Part shown: positions 31,884 to 39,688 of the stretch, piece by piece
How positions within the stretch are numbered: the stretch's first letter is position 1
Layout of the letters: the number at the start of each line of letters is the position of its first letter
From: an uncultured Prevotella sp.
GTDB lineage: Bacteria; Bacteroidota; Bacteroidia; Bacteroidales; Bacteroidaceae
Reading direction: 5' to 3'
NCBI GenBank assembly: GCA_947165435.1
Contig: CAMVAI010000017.1
Span: 1-46,005 of the forward strand
DNA length: 46,005 bases
Notes under the pieces: model-generated
Told to the model about the DNA's origin: nothing
The model's input: only the letters and a program-made list of their open reading frames with translations
The model's database searches: none
Translations under genes and position numbers: made by a program

Positions 31884-33404
31884 TTAGTCCTGAATCAGGT
31901 TCTCGCCCGTCATGTCGGCAGGCTGCTCCAGTCCCATGATGTGCAGGATGGAGGGAGCCACGTCTGCCAGGCGTCCGTCGCGGACGGTAGCCGAGTTGTT
32001 GTTGGTGACATAGATGAAGGGCACGGGGTTCAGCGAGTGGGCTGTGTTAGGCGTGCCGTCGGGGTTGATGGCGTTGTCGGCATTGCCATGGTCGGCAATG
32101 ATGATGGCCTCGTAGTCGTTCTTCTTGGCAGCCTCGATGACCTCGCGTACACAGTTATCGACAGCCCACACGGCCTTGGCGATGGCGTTATAGACACCGG
32201 TGTGACCCACCATGTCGCCATTGGCGAAGTTGACGACGATGAAGTCGTACTCCTGCGTGTTGATGGCGCCGACGAGCTTGTCCTTCACCTCGTAGGCCGA
32301 CATCTCGGGCTTCAGGTCGTAGGTGGCCACCTTGGGCGACGGCACCAGGATGCGGTCCTCGCCCTCGAAGGGCTGCTCGCGCCCGCCGTTGAAGAAGAAG
32401 GTGACGTGGGCATACTTCTCGGTCTCGGCGGTGTGCAGCTGCTTCTTGCCCTGCCGCGAGAGGTACTCGCCCAGCGTGTCCTCCACGTTCTCCTTGGGGA
32501 AGAGGATGTGGACACCCTGGAAGGAGGCATCATACGGCGTCATGCAGTAGTATTGCAGACCGGGGATGGTCTTCATGCCCTGCTCCGGCATGTCCTGCTG
32601 GGTGAGCGCAATGGTCATCTCCTTGGCGCGGTCGTTGCGGAAGTTGATGAAGATGACGACGTCGCCCTCCTCGATGCAGCCGTTGACGCTGGCGTTGTGG
32701 ATGGGCTTGATGAACTCGTCGGTGACACCCACGTCGTAGCTCTCCTGCATGGCCTGCACCATGTCGGTGGACTGCTTGCCCTCGCCGTTAACCAGCAGGG
32801 CATAACCCTGCTGCACGCGCTCCCAGCGCTTGTCGCGGTCCATGGCGTAGAAGCGGCCCACGATGCTGGCGATGGCGGCATCGTTGTCGGCACACACCTT
32901 GGTGACCTGTTCGATGAAGCCCTTGCCGCTCTTGGGGTCGGTGTCGCGACCGTCCATGAAGCAGTGGACGAAGGTCTGGTTCTTCAGACCGTAGGCCTTG
33001 CCAATCTCAATGAGTTTGAAGAGGTGGTCAAGGCTGGAGTGTACGCCGCCGTCGGAGCAGAGACCCATCAGGTGCAGCTTCTTGCCGTGCTCCTTGGCGT
33101 AGGTGTAGGCGGCCTTCACCTGCGGGTTGTCCATGATGGAGCCGTCCTTGCAGGCACGGTTGATTTTCACGAGGTCCTGATAGACGATGCGCCCGGCACC
33201 GATATTGAGGTGGCCCACCTCGGAGTTGCCCATCTGTCCGTCAGGCAGACCGACGTCCTCGCCGCTGGCCTGCAGCTGCGAGTGGGCCGACGTTGCGGTG
33301 AGCAGGTCGAGATACGGTGTCGGTGTGTTGTAGATAACGTCTCCTTTTCCATGTTTTCCGATTCCCCATCCGTCGAGAATCATGAGTAATGCTTTCTTTG
33401 CCAT
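31884..33404 (-). CDS. gpmI: 2,3-bisphosphoglycerate-independent phosphoglycerate mutase
   Basis: This 506-residue enzyme interconverts 3- and 2-phosphoglycerate in glycolysis/gluconeogenesis; it is cytosolic and uses manganese. Diagnostic motifs: '[10 protein letters not shown]' at residues 7-16, catalytic Ser61 in '[10 protein letters not shown]', 'MDGRDTDP', 'INFRNDRA', and the metal-binding 'IADHGNAD' near the C-terminus. Length is normal for the family (~505-515). Start: ATG at 33404 ([13 protein letters not shown]). The frame is open for 22 more codons upstream, but that stretch is AT-rich, contains the promoter and is not family-like. It is monocistronic, with its own promoter (33448-33478) and terminator (31833-31865). 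Confidence 0.97.
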   Translation of the reverse strand: MAKKALLMILDGWGIGKHGKGDVIYNTPTPYLDLLTATSAHSQLQASGEDVGLPDGQMGNSEVGHLNIGAGRIVYQDLVKINRACKDGSIMDNPQVKAAYTYAKEHGKKLHLMGLCSDGGVHSSLDHLFKLIEIGKAYGLKNQTFVHCFMDGRDTDPKSGKGFIEQVTKVCADNDAAIASIVGRFYAMDRDKRWERVQQGYALLVNGEGKQSTDMVQAMQESYDVGVTDEFIKPIHNASVNGCIEEGDVVIFINFRNDRAKEMTIALTQQDMPEQGMKTIPGLQYYCMTPYDASFQGVHILFPKENVEDTLGEYLSRQGKKQLHTAETEKYAHVTFFFNGGREQPFEGEDRILVPSPKVATYDLKPEMSAYEVKDKLVGAINTQEYDFIVVNFANGDMVGHTGVYNAIAKAVWAVDNCVREVIEAAKKNDYEAIIIADHGNADNAINPDGTPNTAHSLNPVPFIYVTNNNSATVRDGRLADVAPSILHIMGLEQPADMTGENLIQD

Positions 33405-33447
33405 TTCTTTTATATTATTATTTTTAAACGTTCTGCTATTTGGGCAG

Positions 33448-33478
33448 CAAAGGTACAAAACTATTTTCAAATGAGCAA
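33448..33478 (-). promoter_or_regulatory. gpmI promoter (-7 and weak -33)
   Basis: The minus strand has TACCTTTG at 33448-33455, matching TAnnTTTG. A weak TTGC lies 19 bases upstream (33475-33478). The gpmI start is 44 bases downstream of the -7 box, giving a short AT-rich leader. Confidence 0.5.
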
Positions 33479-33570
33479 CACTTATACGAATAAAACGTTG
33501 CTTGATAGTGCTTTTTTAACTTCTTTAAGTCAGCAACCGAGACCATGAAAAGGCGTGAGTTTACTCAAAA

Positions 33571-33641
33571 CCGTTGTCGTTATGAAGGGTGGGAAATCCG
33601 TTTCATCCGTTAAATCCGTTGTCGTTATGAAGGGTGGGAAA
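33571..33641. repeat. 26-bp direct repeat downstream of the PP2C gene
   Basis: CCGTTGTCGTTATGAAGGGT plus GGGAAA occurs at 33571-33596 and 33616-33641, identical, with a 45-bp period. It sits just beyond the stop codon of the PP2C gene and upstream of gpmI. No function apparent. Confidence 0.65.
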
Positions 33642-33647
33642 CATGAA

Positions 33648-35762
33648 CTATTTTAACAGCAGGCAGAGCATGGTGAGGTCGTCGTTCGGTTCGGCACCGT
33701 CGCGATGACGCTCCACGGCATCCGTGAGACGGTTGATGACCTGGCTGGCAGAGCTGGAGCGGACCTCTTGCAGGATGTGCAGCAGGCGGTCGTCGCCAAA
33801 CTGCTGCTGCTGCGGGTTCTCGGCCTCGTTGAGCCCGTCGGTATATACGAAAAGCTGCTTGCCCCGGATGTCGGCAATCTCTTCGCCGACATACTGCAGC
33901 TCCTCCCAAAGACCGACGGGGGCGTTGGGTTCCATCTCGATGAACCGTCCGTCGATGACGGGCGGGTTGTGGCCGCAGTTGCAGAAATTCATCTTGCCCG
34001 TGGTGAGATTGACCAAGGCGATGAACATGGTGACGAACATGCCGTTCTCGTTGCCCTCGGTCAGCTCGTTGTTCATGCGGTTGGCAATGTCGGCAGGCAT
34101 CATGTGCTGCTTGGCCATGACGCGGAACATGCGGGCGGCCTGGGCCATGAAGAGGGCGGCGGGCACACTCTTGCCGCTGACGTCGCCCAAGCAGAAATAG
34201 AGGCGGTCGCCCTCGATGAGGAAGTCGTAGAGGTCGCCGCCCACCTCCTTGGCCGGCATCATATAGGCATACATGTCCAGTCCCTCGTACTCGGGGAAGA
34301 CACCAGGCACGATGGACCGCTGGATGTTGCGGGCGATGCGCAGCTCACTCTCGATGCGCTCCTTGGCCTTGGTGGTAGCCTCCAAGCGGTCGTAGGCATG
34401 CTGCAGCTCGCCGTGCGCCTCTTCCAACTTGCCGTGAGCCTCCTCCAGTTTGCCGTGAGCCTCTTCCAGCTTGCTATGGGCGGCGGCAAGCCGTTGGGAA
34501 GCCTTGCGCCGGTTGAAGATATAGATGACGAAGAAGACGACAAGCAGCGAGAGGGCACTCAGCGTACCGATGTAGCGCGTGCGGGTGAGGTCGGCCTGCT
34601 GACGGGCTATCTGTGCCTCCTTCTGGTTGGTGTTGTAGATGGTGGCCAGCTCGGCCATGGCGGTGGTCTTCTGGTTGGAGATAGCCGAGTCGAGCACGTC
34701 GAGGATGCGCACGGCAGCCACCACGGCCGAGTCGCGGCGGCGGGCTTCGACATTGGCGCGATACTTGGGCAGCATGTAGAGCTGGATATTGTCTAACGAC
34801 AGCTCCATGCCCCAATCGCTGAGGGCTTTGTCGAGGAAGCGGTAGTTGTCGGCAGCCTCGCGGTAGCGTTGTGCCGCCACAAGGTAATCGTTGGCATTGA
34901 TGCGCCCGGCACTGGTCTGCGAGTAGTTGGTTTTCAAGAACTTGCTGTACTCTTCCTTGGCCTCACGGGTCTTGTTCAAGCCCTGCAGGGCCACGGCGCG
35001 CATGATTCCTATGCGACCCTGATATTCGTCGAAATAGGCCGTGCGGGCATCGGGCCGCTGGCGGTAGAGGTTCAGCAGCATCTCCGTGCGGTCTATCCAG
35101 TAGATGGACTCGGCATAGCGGCGGGTATTGATATAGGCCATGCTGGTATATACCGTGCCGACGACGGCCTCCTGGAAGCCACGGCTGGTGCTGTCGGTCT
35201 TAAAGCGGTTGGCATAGTGCTCGCGGGCCGTCTTGAAGCTCTCGTCGGCATCCTTGTCGCGCCCTAAGTTGAGCTGGCAGCAACCGATGTTGTTCAGCAG
35301 GATGGCATAGTCGATGTCGGAACCGATGCCCGTCTTGTCCATCTTCTCGACAGCGGGGATGGCTATCTGCAGCGAGCCTTCGTAGTCGCCCTTGACCAGC
35401 AGCAGCTCCGACAGGCGGCGCGCCGCCTTGTTATAGTTCAGCTGGTCGAGGTCGCTGTTGATGTCGCAATCGACGGCTTTACGGTAGCACAGCTCGGCCA
35501 TGCGGTACTGGTTCTGGCGGTAGTAGAACACGCCGCGCCAGCGGTTGGCATCGAGCGGTGAGATGTCGCCAGTCACCTCGAAGCTGTCGGCCAGCTCCAG
35601 CAGGCGGGGATAGTTCATCACGGCGCCGGCGGCGAATATCAGGCTGTCGGCGCGGCTGGCCCGCAGCTCTTCGTGCTTGGCGTGATGGCACGAGAAAAGA
35701 GCCATGGATGCCAGCAGGACAGCCATGAGCAGGACAGCGGACTTTGCGTTGGTGATGTGCAT
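33648..35762 (-). CDS. TPR sensor-type PP2C (SpoIIE) serine/threonine phosphatase
   Basis: This is a 704-residue protein. The N-terminus has a lipobox-like signal (M-A-L-F-S-C at ~19-24). A TPR-like helical region follows (~40-380: 'RWRGVFYYRQNQYRMAELCY', 'LNLGRDKDADESFKTA'). Then come one transmembrane helix (~400-420, 'SALSLLVVFFVIYIFN'), a coiled coil with K-L-E-E-A-H-G heptads (~425-470), and a SpoIIE-type PP2C domain with the metal-binding acids in 'GGDLYDFL', 'CLGDVSGK', 'VYTDGLNE' and 'PNDDLTML'. This architecture fits a transmembrane regulator with an extracytoplasmic TPR sensor and a cytosolic phosphatase; the substrate (perhaps an anti-sigma antagonist) is not in this window. Start: ATG at 35762; the frame runs 16 codons further upstream, but that segment includes the promoter. 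Confidence 0.92.
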   Translation of the reverse strand: MHITNAKSAVLLMAVLLASMALFSCHHAKHEELRASRADSLIFAAGAVMNYPRLLELADSFEVTGDISPLDANRWRGVFYYRQNQYRMAELCYRKAVDCDINSDLDQLNYNKAARRLSELLLVKGDYEGSLQIAIPAVEKMDKTGIGSDIDYAILLNNIGCCQLNLGRDKDADESFKTAREHYANRFKTDSTSRGFQEAVVGTVYTSMAYINTRRYAESIYWIDRTEMLLNLYRQRPDARTAYFDEYQGRIGIMRAVALQGLNKTREAKEEYSKFLKTNYSQTSAGRINANDYLVAAQRYREAADNYRFLDKALSDWGMELSLDNIQLYMLPKYRANVEARRRDSAVVAAVRILDVLDSAISNQKTTAMAELATIYNTNQKEAQIARQQADLTRTRYIGTLSALSLLVVFFVIYIFNRRKASQRLAAAHSKLEEAHGKLEEAHGKLEEAHGELQHAYDRLEATTKAKERIESELRIARNIQRSIVPGVFPEYEGLDMYAYMMPAKEVGGDLYDFLIEGDRLYFCLGDVSGKSVPAALFMAQAARMFRVMAKQHMMPADIANRMNNELTEGNENGMFVTMFIALVNLTTGKMNFCNCGHNPPVIDGRFIEMEPNAPVGLWEELQYVGEEIADIRGKQLFVYTDGLNEAENPQQQQFGDDRLLHILQEVRSSSASQVINRLTDAVERHRDGAEPNDDLTMLCLLLK
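34407..34469 (-). repeat. 21-bp coding minisatellite (coiled-coil heptads)
   Basis: Three tandem 21-bp units with a few substitutions encode successive heptads (L-E-E-A-H-G-K and variants) of the coiled coil between the transmembrane helix and the PP2C domain. A fourth, more diverged unit follows. Because each unit is exactly one heptad, copy-number change would alter linker length while keeping frame and coiled-coil register. Confidence 0.8.
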
Positions 35763-35780
35763 GTTCGTGCTATTTGGCAG

Positions 35781-35811
35781 CAAAGATACAAAGAAGAATG
35801 GAAAATTCAAA
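35781..35811 (-). promoter_or_regulatory. Promoter of the PP2C gene
   Basis: TATCTTTG (35781-35788, minus strand) and TTTG (35808-35811) are spaced by 19 bases, a full match to the Bacteroidetes TTTG-N19-TAnnTTTG promoter. The start codon is only 18 bases downstream of the -7 box, so the leader is very short. Confidence 0.65.
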
Positions 35812-35896
35812 ACATTAAAGCAAAAATAACGTTAATTGGTGATGACATTTTCGCAGTTGGCACATCATAAAGATAAAGTATATACTTATAATAAGC

Positions 35897-36736
35897 ATGA
35901 TGAACGTAAAAGAATTGCAACTGCTTGCCGAGAAGAATCGCAAGCGGTTGGTCGAGGTGGTATATGCCGCCAAGGCCGGACACATAGGCGGCGACCTGTC
36001 GTGCCTGAACGTGATGACGGCACTCTATTTCGACGTGATGAGGAACATAGACCCCGCACAGCCCAAGCGGCCGGACCGCGACCGGTTCGTGCTGTCGAAA
36101 GGACACTGCGTAGAGGCACTGTACGTAACGCTGGAGGCCAAGGGATTCCTGGCCCCGGAAGTGCTCGACACGCTGGGCCGTTTCGGGTCGGTGCTGAGCG
36201 GGCACCCCACCATCGAGGTGCCGGGCATCGAGGTGAACAGCGGCGCCCTGGGCCACGGACTGCCCATCGGCGTGGGCATGGCCATTGCCGCCAAGATGGA
36301 CCGCCAGTCGTGGCGCACGTATGTGATGATGGGCGACGGCGAGCAGGGCGAGGGCAGCATCTACGAGGCTGCCATGGCCGGCAGCAAGTACCGGCTGGAC
36401 AACCTGGTGGCCATCATCGACCGTAACCACCTGCAGATTTCGGGCGACACGGAGGACGTGATGCCCATCGACAGCATCCGCGAGCGGTGGACGGCCTTCG
36501 GGTGGGACGTCATCGAGATGAACGGCGACGACATGGAGGACATCGTGAAGACCTTTGCTGCCATCGACTACCAGAACGGGAAGCCGCATCTGCTGGTGAG
36601 CAACACCACGAAGGGCAAGGGCGTGAGCTTCATGGAGGGTATTGCCAAGTGGCACCACGGCGTGCTGAACGAAGAGCAGTGCCGCGAGGCCGTCAAGGAG
36701 ATTGAGGAAAGAATAAACAAGTTAAACCAAAATTAA
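35897..36736 (+). CDS. Transketolase, N-terminal (ThDP-binding) subunit
   Basis: This 279-residue protein corresponds to the N-terminal third/half of transketolase. The thiamine-diphosphate motif begins 'MMGDGEQGEGSIYEAAM' and ends ~25 residues later in 'IIDRNHLQ'. Early 'AGHIGGDLSCLNVMTALYF' and 'DRFVLSKGHCVEALY' supply the conserved His residues. It must work with the C-terminal subunit encoded at 37117-38040 to move two-carbon ketol units between sugar phosphates. Start: tandem ATGs at 35897 and 35900; either is possible. The last five codons lie inside the first copy of a 101-bp repeat. With the downstream kinase and isomerase it forms a plus-strand operon; the substrate may be a branched or rare pentulose phosphate rather than the housekeeping pool (inference). 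Confidence 0.92.
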   Translation: MMNVKELQLLAEKNRKRLVEVVYAAKAGHIGGDLSCLNVMTALYFDVMRNIDPAQPKRPDRDRFVLSKGHCVEALYVTLEAKGFLAPEVLDTLGRFGSVLSGHPTIEVPGIEVNSGALGHGLPIGVGMAIAAKMDRQSWRTYVMMGDGEQGEGSIYEAAMAGSKYRLDNLVAIIDRNHLQISGDTEDVMPIDSIRERWTAFGWDVIEMNGDDMEDIVKTFAAIDYQNGKPHLLVSNTTKGKGVSFMEGIAKWHHGVLNEEQCREAVKEIEERINKLNQN

Positions 36737-37068
36737 TAATTAAAAATTAAAAATTATGATTTGCTTTAACGATGAAGTTAGCCATGAGAGCATAAACATA
36801 AGGTTGCGCATGGCACAAGGCATTAAACCAAAATTAATAATTAAAAATTAAAAATTATGATTTGCTTTAACGATGAAGTTAGCCATGAGAGCATAAACAT
36901 AAGGTTGCGCATGGCACAAGGCATTAAACCAAAATTAATAATTAAAAATTAAAAATTATGATTTGCTTTAACGATGAAGTTAGCCATGAGAGCATAAACA
37001 TAAGGTTGCGCATGGCACAAGGCACAAGACTGCGCATGAAGTAAGGCACAAGACTGCGCATGAAGTAA
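36722..37068 (+). repeat. 101-bp unit x3 plus 24-bp unit x2 between transketolase genes
   Basis: Units start at 36722, 36823 and 36924 with an exact 101-bp period and near identity. The first unit includes the last codons and stop of the upstream gene (TTAAACCAAAATTAA). The third unit changes at its end and runs into two copies of a 24-bp sequence beginning GGCACAAGACTGCGCATGAA (37021-37044, 37045-37068). The AT-rich start of each unit (TTAAAAATTATGAT) is found inverted just after the array (37068 onward), so the array is bounded by inverted AT-rich sequence. Each unit contains a short open frame (see 36756-36851). Confidence 0.9.
36756..36851 (+). CDS. Possible 31-aa peptide encoded by the 101-bp repeat
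   Basis: ATG at 36756 opens a 31-codon frame (starts M-I-C-F-N-D-E-V-S-H-E-S-I-N-I, ends L-I-I-K-N) ending in TAA just five bases before the next copy's ATG (36857). The second copy encodes the same peptide. The third (from 36958) ends differently, A-Q-G-T-R-L-R-M-K. An AT-rich stretch upstream of ATG is compatible with Bacteroidetes initiation, but nothing else supports translation. It may be a chance frame preserved by the repeat. Confidence 0.2.
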   Translation: MICFNDEVSHESINIRLRMAQGIKPKLIIKN

Positions 37069-37116
37069 TCATAATTTTTAATTTATAATTTTTAATTTTT
37101 AATTTTAAAAAAGAGT

Positions 37117-38040
37117 ATGATAGCTTGTAGAAAACAGTTTACCGACACGCTGCTGGAACTGGCGCGTGAGGACAAAGATATCATTGCCGTGACCACCGAC
37201 GCACGTGGCTCGGTGACCTTGGGCGACTATGCTGCGGCACTGCCCGAGCAATTTGTGGAATGTGGCATCGCCGAACAGGATGCCGTGGGCATATCGGCCG
37301 GACTGGCCCACTCGGGGAAGAAGGTGTTCTGCTGCGGACCGGCGTGCTTCTATGTGGCACGCTCGCTGGAACAGGTGAAGGTGGACCTGGCCTACTCGGA
37401 GAACCCCGTCACCATTCTCGGTGTGTCGGGCGGCGTGGCCTACGGGGCCTTGGGAGCCACCCACCACTCGCTGCACGACATCGCTGTGCTGCGCACGTTC
37501 CCCGGCATGACAGTCTGCCTGCCCAGCGACTGGCGGTTCACCAAGAAGCTGGTGAAGCTGCTGGTGGATTACGACAAGCCATGCTACGTGAGGGTGGGCC
37601 GTGCTGCCGTACCCGACGTATATAGCGACGACAACTTCGACGTGGTGCCCGGCAAGGCCATCCAACTGCTCGACGGCAACGACGTGACCATCGTGGCTGC
37701 CGGCGAGACGGTCTATCACGCCTGGCAGGCCGGTCTGCAACTGAAGGAACAGGGCATCGCGGCCCGCGTGCTCGACTGTTCGTGGATCAAGCCCTTCGAC
37801 ACCGAGGCCATCCTGAAGGCTGCCCGCGAGACGGGGCGCATCGTCACCGTAGAGGAGCACTCACGGTTCGGCGGACTGGGCGGCATGGTGTGCGAGACGC
37901 TCGCCGAGCATCCCGTCCCCGTGCGCATCATCGGCATCCCCGACGAGAATGTGGTACACGGCACGAATGCCGAGATTTTCCACCACTACGGCATGGATGC
38001 CGAGGGGGTGGTGAAAGCCGTTTGTGACTTCCTTAAATGA
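37117..38040 (+). CDS. Transketolase, C-terminal subunit
   Basis: This 307-residue protein has the pyrimidine-binding and C-terminal domains of transketolase. The catalytic Glu is in 'FVECGIAEQDAVGISAG' (~residues 47-63); 'GALGATHHSLHDIAVLRTFPGM' is conserved and 'RVGR' follows the middle domain. The C-terminal domain has 'GNDVTIVAAGETVYHAW' and 'VEEHSRFGGLGGMVCETL'. It partners with the N-terminal subunit upstream; split transketolases are common in Bacteroidetes and Firmicutes. Start: ATG at 37117. The 380-base gap to its partner is far larger than expected for subunits that must be made in equal amounts and is filled by the repeat array. The kinase gene follows after 45 bases of low-complexity sequence. 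Confidence 0.92.
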   Translation: MIACRKQFTDTLLELAREDKDIIAVTTDARGSVTLGDYAAALPEQFVECGIAEQDAVGISAGLAHSGKKVFCCGPACFYVARSLEQVKVDLAYSENPVTILGVSGGVAYGALGATHHSLHDIAVLRTFPGMTVCLPSDWRFTKKLVKLLVDYDKPCYVRVGRAAVPDVYSDDNFDVVPGKAIQLLDGNDVTIVAAGETVYHAWQAGLQLKEQGIAARVLDCSWIKPFDTEAILKAARETGRIVTVEEHSRFGGLGGMVCETLAEHPVPVRIIGIPDENVVHGTNAEIFHHYGMDAEGVVKAVCDFLK

Positions 38041-38085
38041 GAAATGAGAAATGAAAAATGAGGAATGGAAATGAGGAATGAAGAA
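38041..38085 (+). repeat. AATGAGA/GGAATGA-type low-complexity repeat
   Basis: Short tandem variants of (G)AAATGAG and GGAATGA fill the gap between the transketolase C subunit and the kinase. They contain several in-frame ATGs, which confuses start assignment for the kinase. Confidence 0.65.
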
Positions 38086-39633
38086 ATGACGGGGCGACAA
38101 GAGGTGCAGACCAACCCGGAACGCATCATTGCCATAGACCAGAGCACATCATCGACGAAGGCACTGCTGTTCGACGAAGAGTGCCGCTTGCTGGCCCGCG
38201 CCAATGTTGACCACCACCAATACTACCCGCAGACGGGATGGGTGGAACACGACGCGGAGGAAATCTACAACAACATGATAGCGGCCATCCGACAGCTCGT
38301 GACCGATGCTGCAACAAGCACTGGCCGCCCCACCCTTCAGGAGGCAGAACAGGCCGCAGCCCACGCGCAATACTCATTAGCCATCACCAACCAGCGCGAG
38401 ACCGTCGTGGTGTGGAACCGGCAGACGGGCAAGCCCATCAGCCGGGCCGTGGTATGGCAGGACACCCGGGGTGCCGAGATGTGTCGCAGGCTACGCTCGG
38501 AGGGCTATACGCGGCGCGTGCTGGAAAGGAGCGGACTGCTCATCGACCCGAACTTCTCGGCCACCGGCGTGAGCTGGCTGCTCGACCACATCGAGGGGGC
38601 TCGCGAAGCGGCAGAGCAGGGCGTGCTGGCCATGGGCACCATCGACACATGGCTCGTCTGGAAACTCACCGGCGGCAAGGTGTTCGCCACCGACTATACC
38701 AACGCCTCGCGTACCATGCTGTTCAACATCCATACGCTGCAGTGGGACGACGAACTGCTGCAGCTCTTCGGCATTCCGCGACAGATGCTGCCCGAAGTGC
38801 GGCCCTGCGATGCCGTCTATGGCGAGACGACCTGCGAGGGGCTGTTCAGCGAACCCATCGCCATTGCCGGTGTGCTGGGCGACTCGCACGGGGCCTTGGT
38901 GGGTCAGATGTGCTTCGGCAAAGGCTCGGGCAAGGTGACCTACGGCACGGGCAGCAGCGTGATGGTGAACATCGGCGAGGAGGCCAAGACGGCTCCGGCA
39001 GGACTGGTGACCAGTGTGGGATTCACGGCTTTCGGCAAGACGTACTACGGCTACGAAGGCAATATCTACAGCACCGGAGCCACGCTGAAATGGATCTGCG
39101 ACCAGCTGCAACTGGCCGACAGTCCGAAAGATATCGAGCCGATAGCCACCAGTGTGAGCGACAACGGTGGCGTGTATGTCGTACCAGCCTTCTCGGGACT
39201 CGGTGCGCCGTGGTGGCAGCCCAACGTGAAAGGAGCCATCCTAGGCATGACGTTTGCCACGACGAGGGCGCATGTGCTGCGTGCCGCCCTGGAGTCGATA
39301 GCCTACCAGATCAAGGACCTGGTGGATGTGATGGCGCGCTCGACGGGCGGACGGCTCAGCGAGATATGTGCCGACGGCGGACCGACGAAGAACGCCTTCC
39401 TCATGCAGTTCCAGGCCAACATGCTGGAGTCGCCGGTGGTATGCACCGAAGTCGATGACGCCTCGGCACTCGGAGCCGTCATCATGAACGGTTTTGCACG
39501 GGGTCTGTGGCAGTCGTTCGACGACGTGACGGGATTCCGCAAGGTGACGAAGGTCTATGAGCCTCAGCCCGACCCGCAGCGCTTCACGCTCTACCAGCAG
39601 TGGCGCAACGCGGTGAACCAGCTGATAAAGTGA
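38086..39633 (+). CDS. FGGY-family sugar kinase, glycerol-kinase-like
   Basis: This 515-residue, ATP-dependent FGGY kinase has 'IIAIDQSTSSTKALLFDEE' (N-terminal phosphate loop), 'TNQRETVVVWNRQTGKP' and 'GTIDTWLVWKLTGG'. Further motifs are 'KVTYGTGSSVMVNIG', 'PAFSGLGAPWW' and the C-terminal 'ICADGGPTKNAFLMQ'. Overall it is closest to glycerol kinase. However, by eye alignment to E. coli GlpK the glycerol contact Tyr136 is Asn156 and Gln247 is Ser267, while Arg104-Glu105 and Asp266 are kept. This suggests a different polyol or ketose substrate; context with split transketolase and an isomerase favours a ketose such as apulose (inference). Start: ATG 38086; in-frame ATGs at 38065 and 38071 fall in low-complexity repeat and are less likely. 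Housekeeping glycerol kinase remains the alternative. Confidence 0.88.
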   Translation: MTGRQEVQTNPERIIAIDQSTSSTKALLFDEECRLLARANVDHHQYYPQTGWVEHDAEEIYNNMIAAIRQLVTDAATSTGRPTLQEAEQAAAHAQYSLAITNQRETVVVWNRQTGKPISRAVVWQDTRGAEMCRRLRSEGYTRRVLERSGLLIDPNFSATGVSWLLDHIEGAREAAEQGVLAMGTIDTWLVWKLTGGKVFATDYTNASRTMLFNIHTLQWDDELLQLFGIPRQMLPEVRPCDAVYGETTCEGLFSEPIAIAGVLGDSHGALVGQMCFGKGSGKVTYGTGSSVMVNIGEEAKTAPAGLVTSVGFTAFGKTYYGYEGNIYSTGATLKWICDQLQLADSPKDIEPIATSVSDNGGVYVVPAFSGLGAPWWQPNVKGAILGMTFATTRAHVLRAALESIAYQIKDLVDVMARSTGGRLSEICADGGPTKNAFLMQFQANMLESPVVCTEVDDASALGAVIMNGFARGLWQSFDDVTGFRKVTKVYEPQPDPQRFTLYQQWRNAVNQLIK

Positions 39634-39680
39634 TTAGTGAATAGTGAATAGTGATTAGTGAAAAGTGAAAAGTGAAAACT
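39634..39680 (+). repeat. GTGA(A/T)TA-type low-complexity repeat
   Basis: Tandem 7-8-bp variants (GTGATTA, GTGAATA, GTGAAAA) fill the gap between the kinase and the isomerase gene. The repeat type differs from that at the preceding junction. Confidence 0.65.
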
Positions 39681-39688
39681 AAGCAAAT

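Noticed and set aside
31941..33389. 482-codon plus-strand open frame
   Set aside because: It is the complement of gpmI, which is unmistakable. High GC in third positions explains the antisense openness.
36722..37068. CRISPR array
   Set aside because: The units are 101 bp with no variable spacers and contain a gene end and a short frame, so this is an ordinary tandem duplication.
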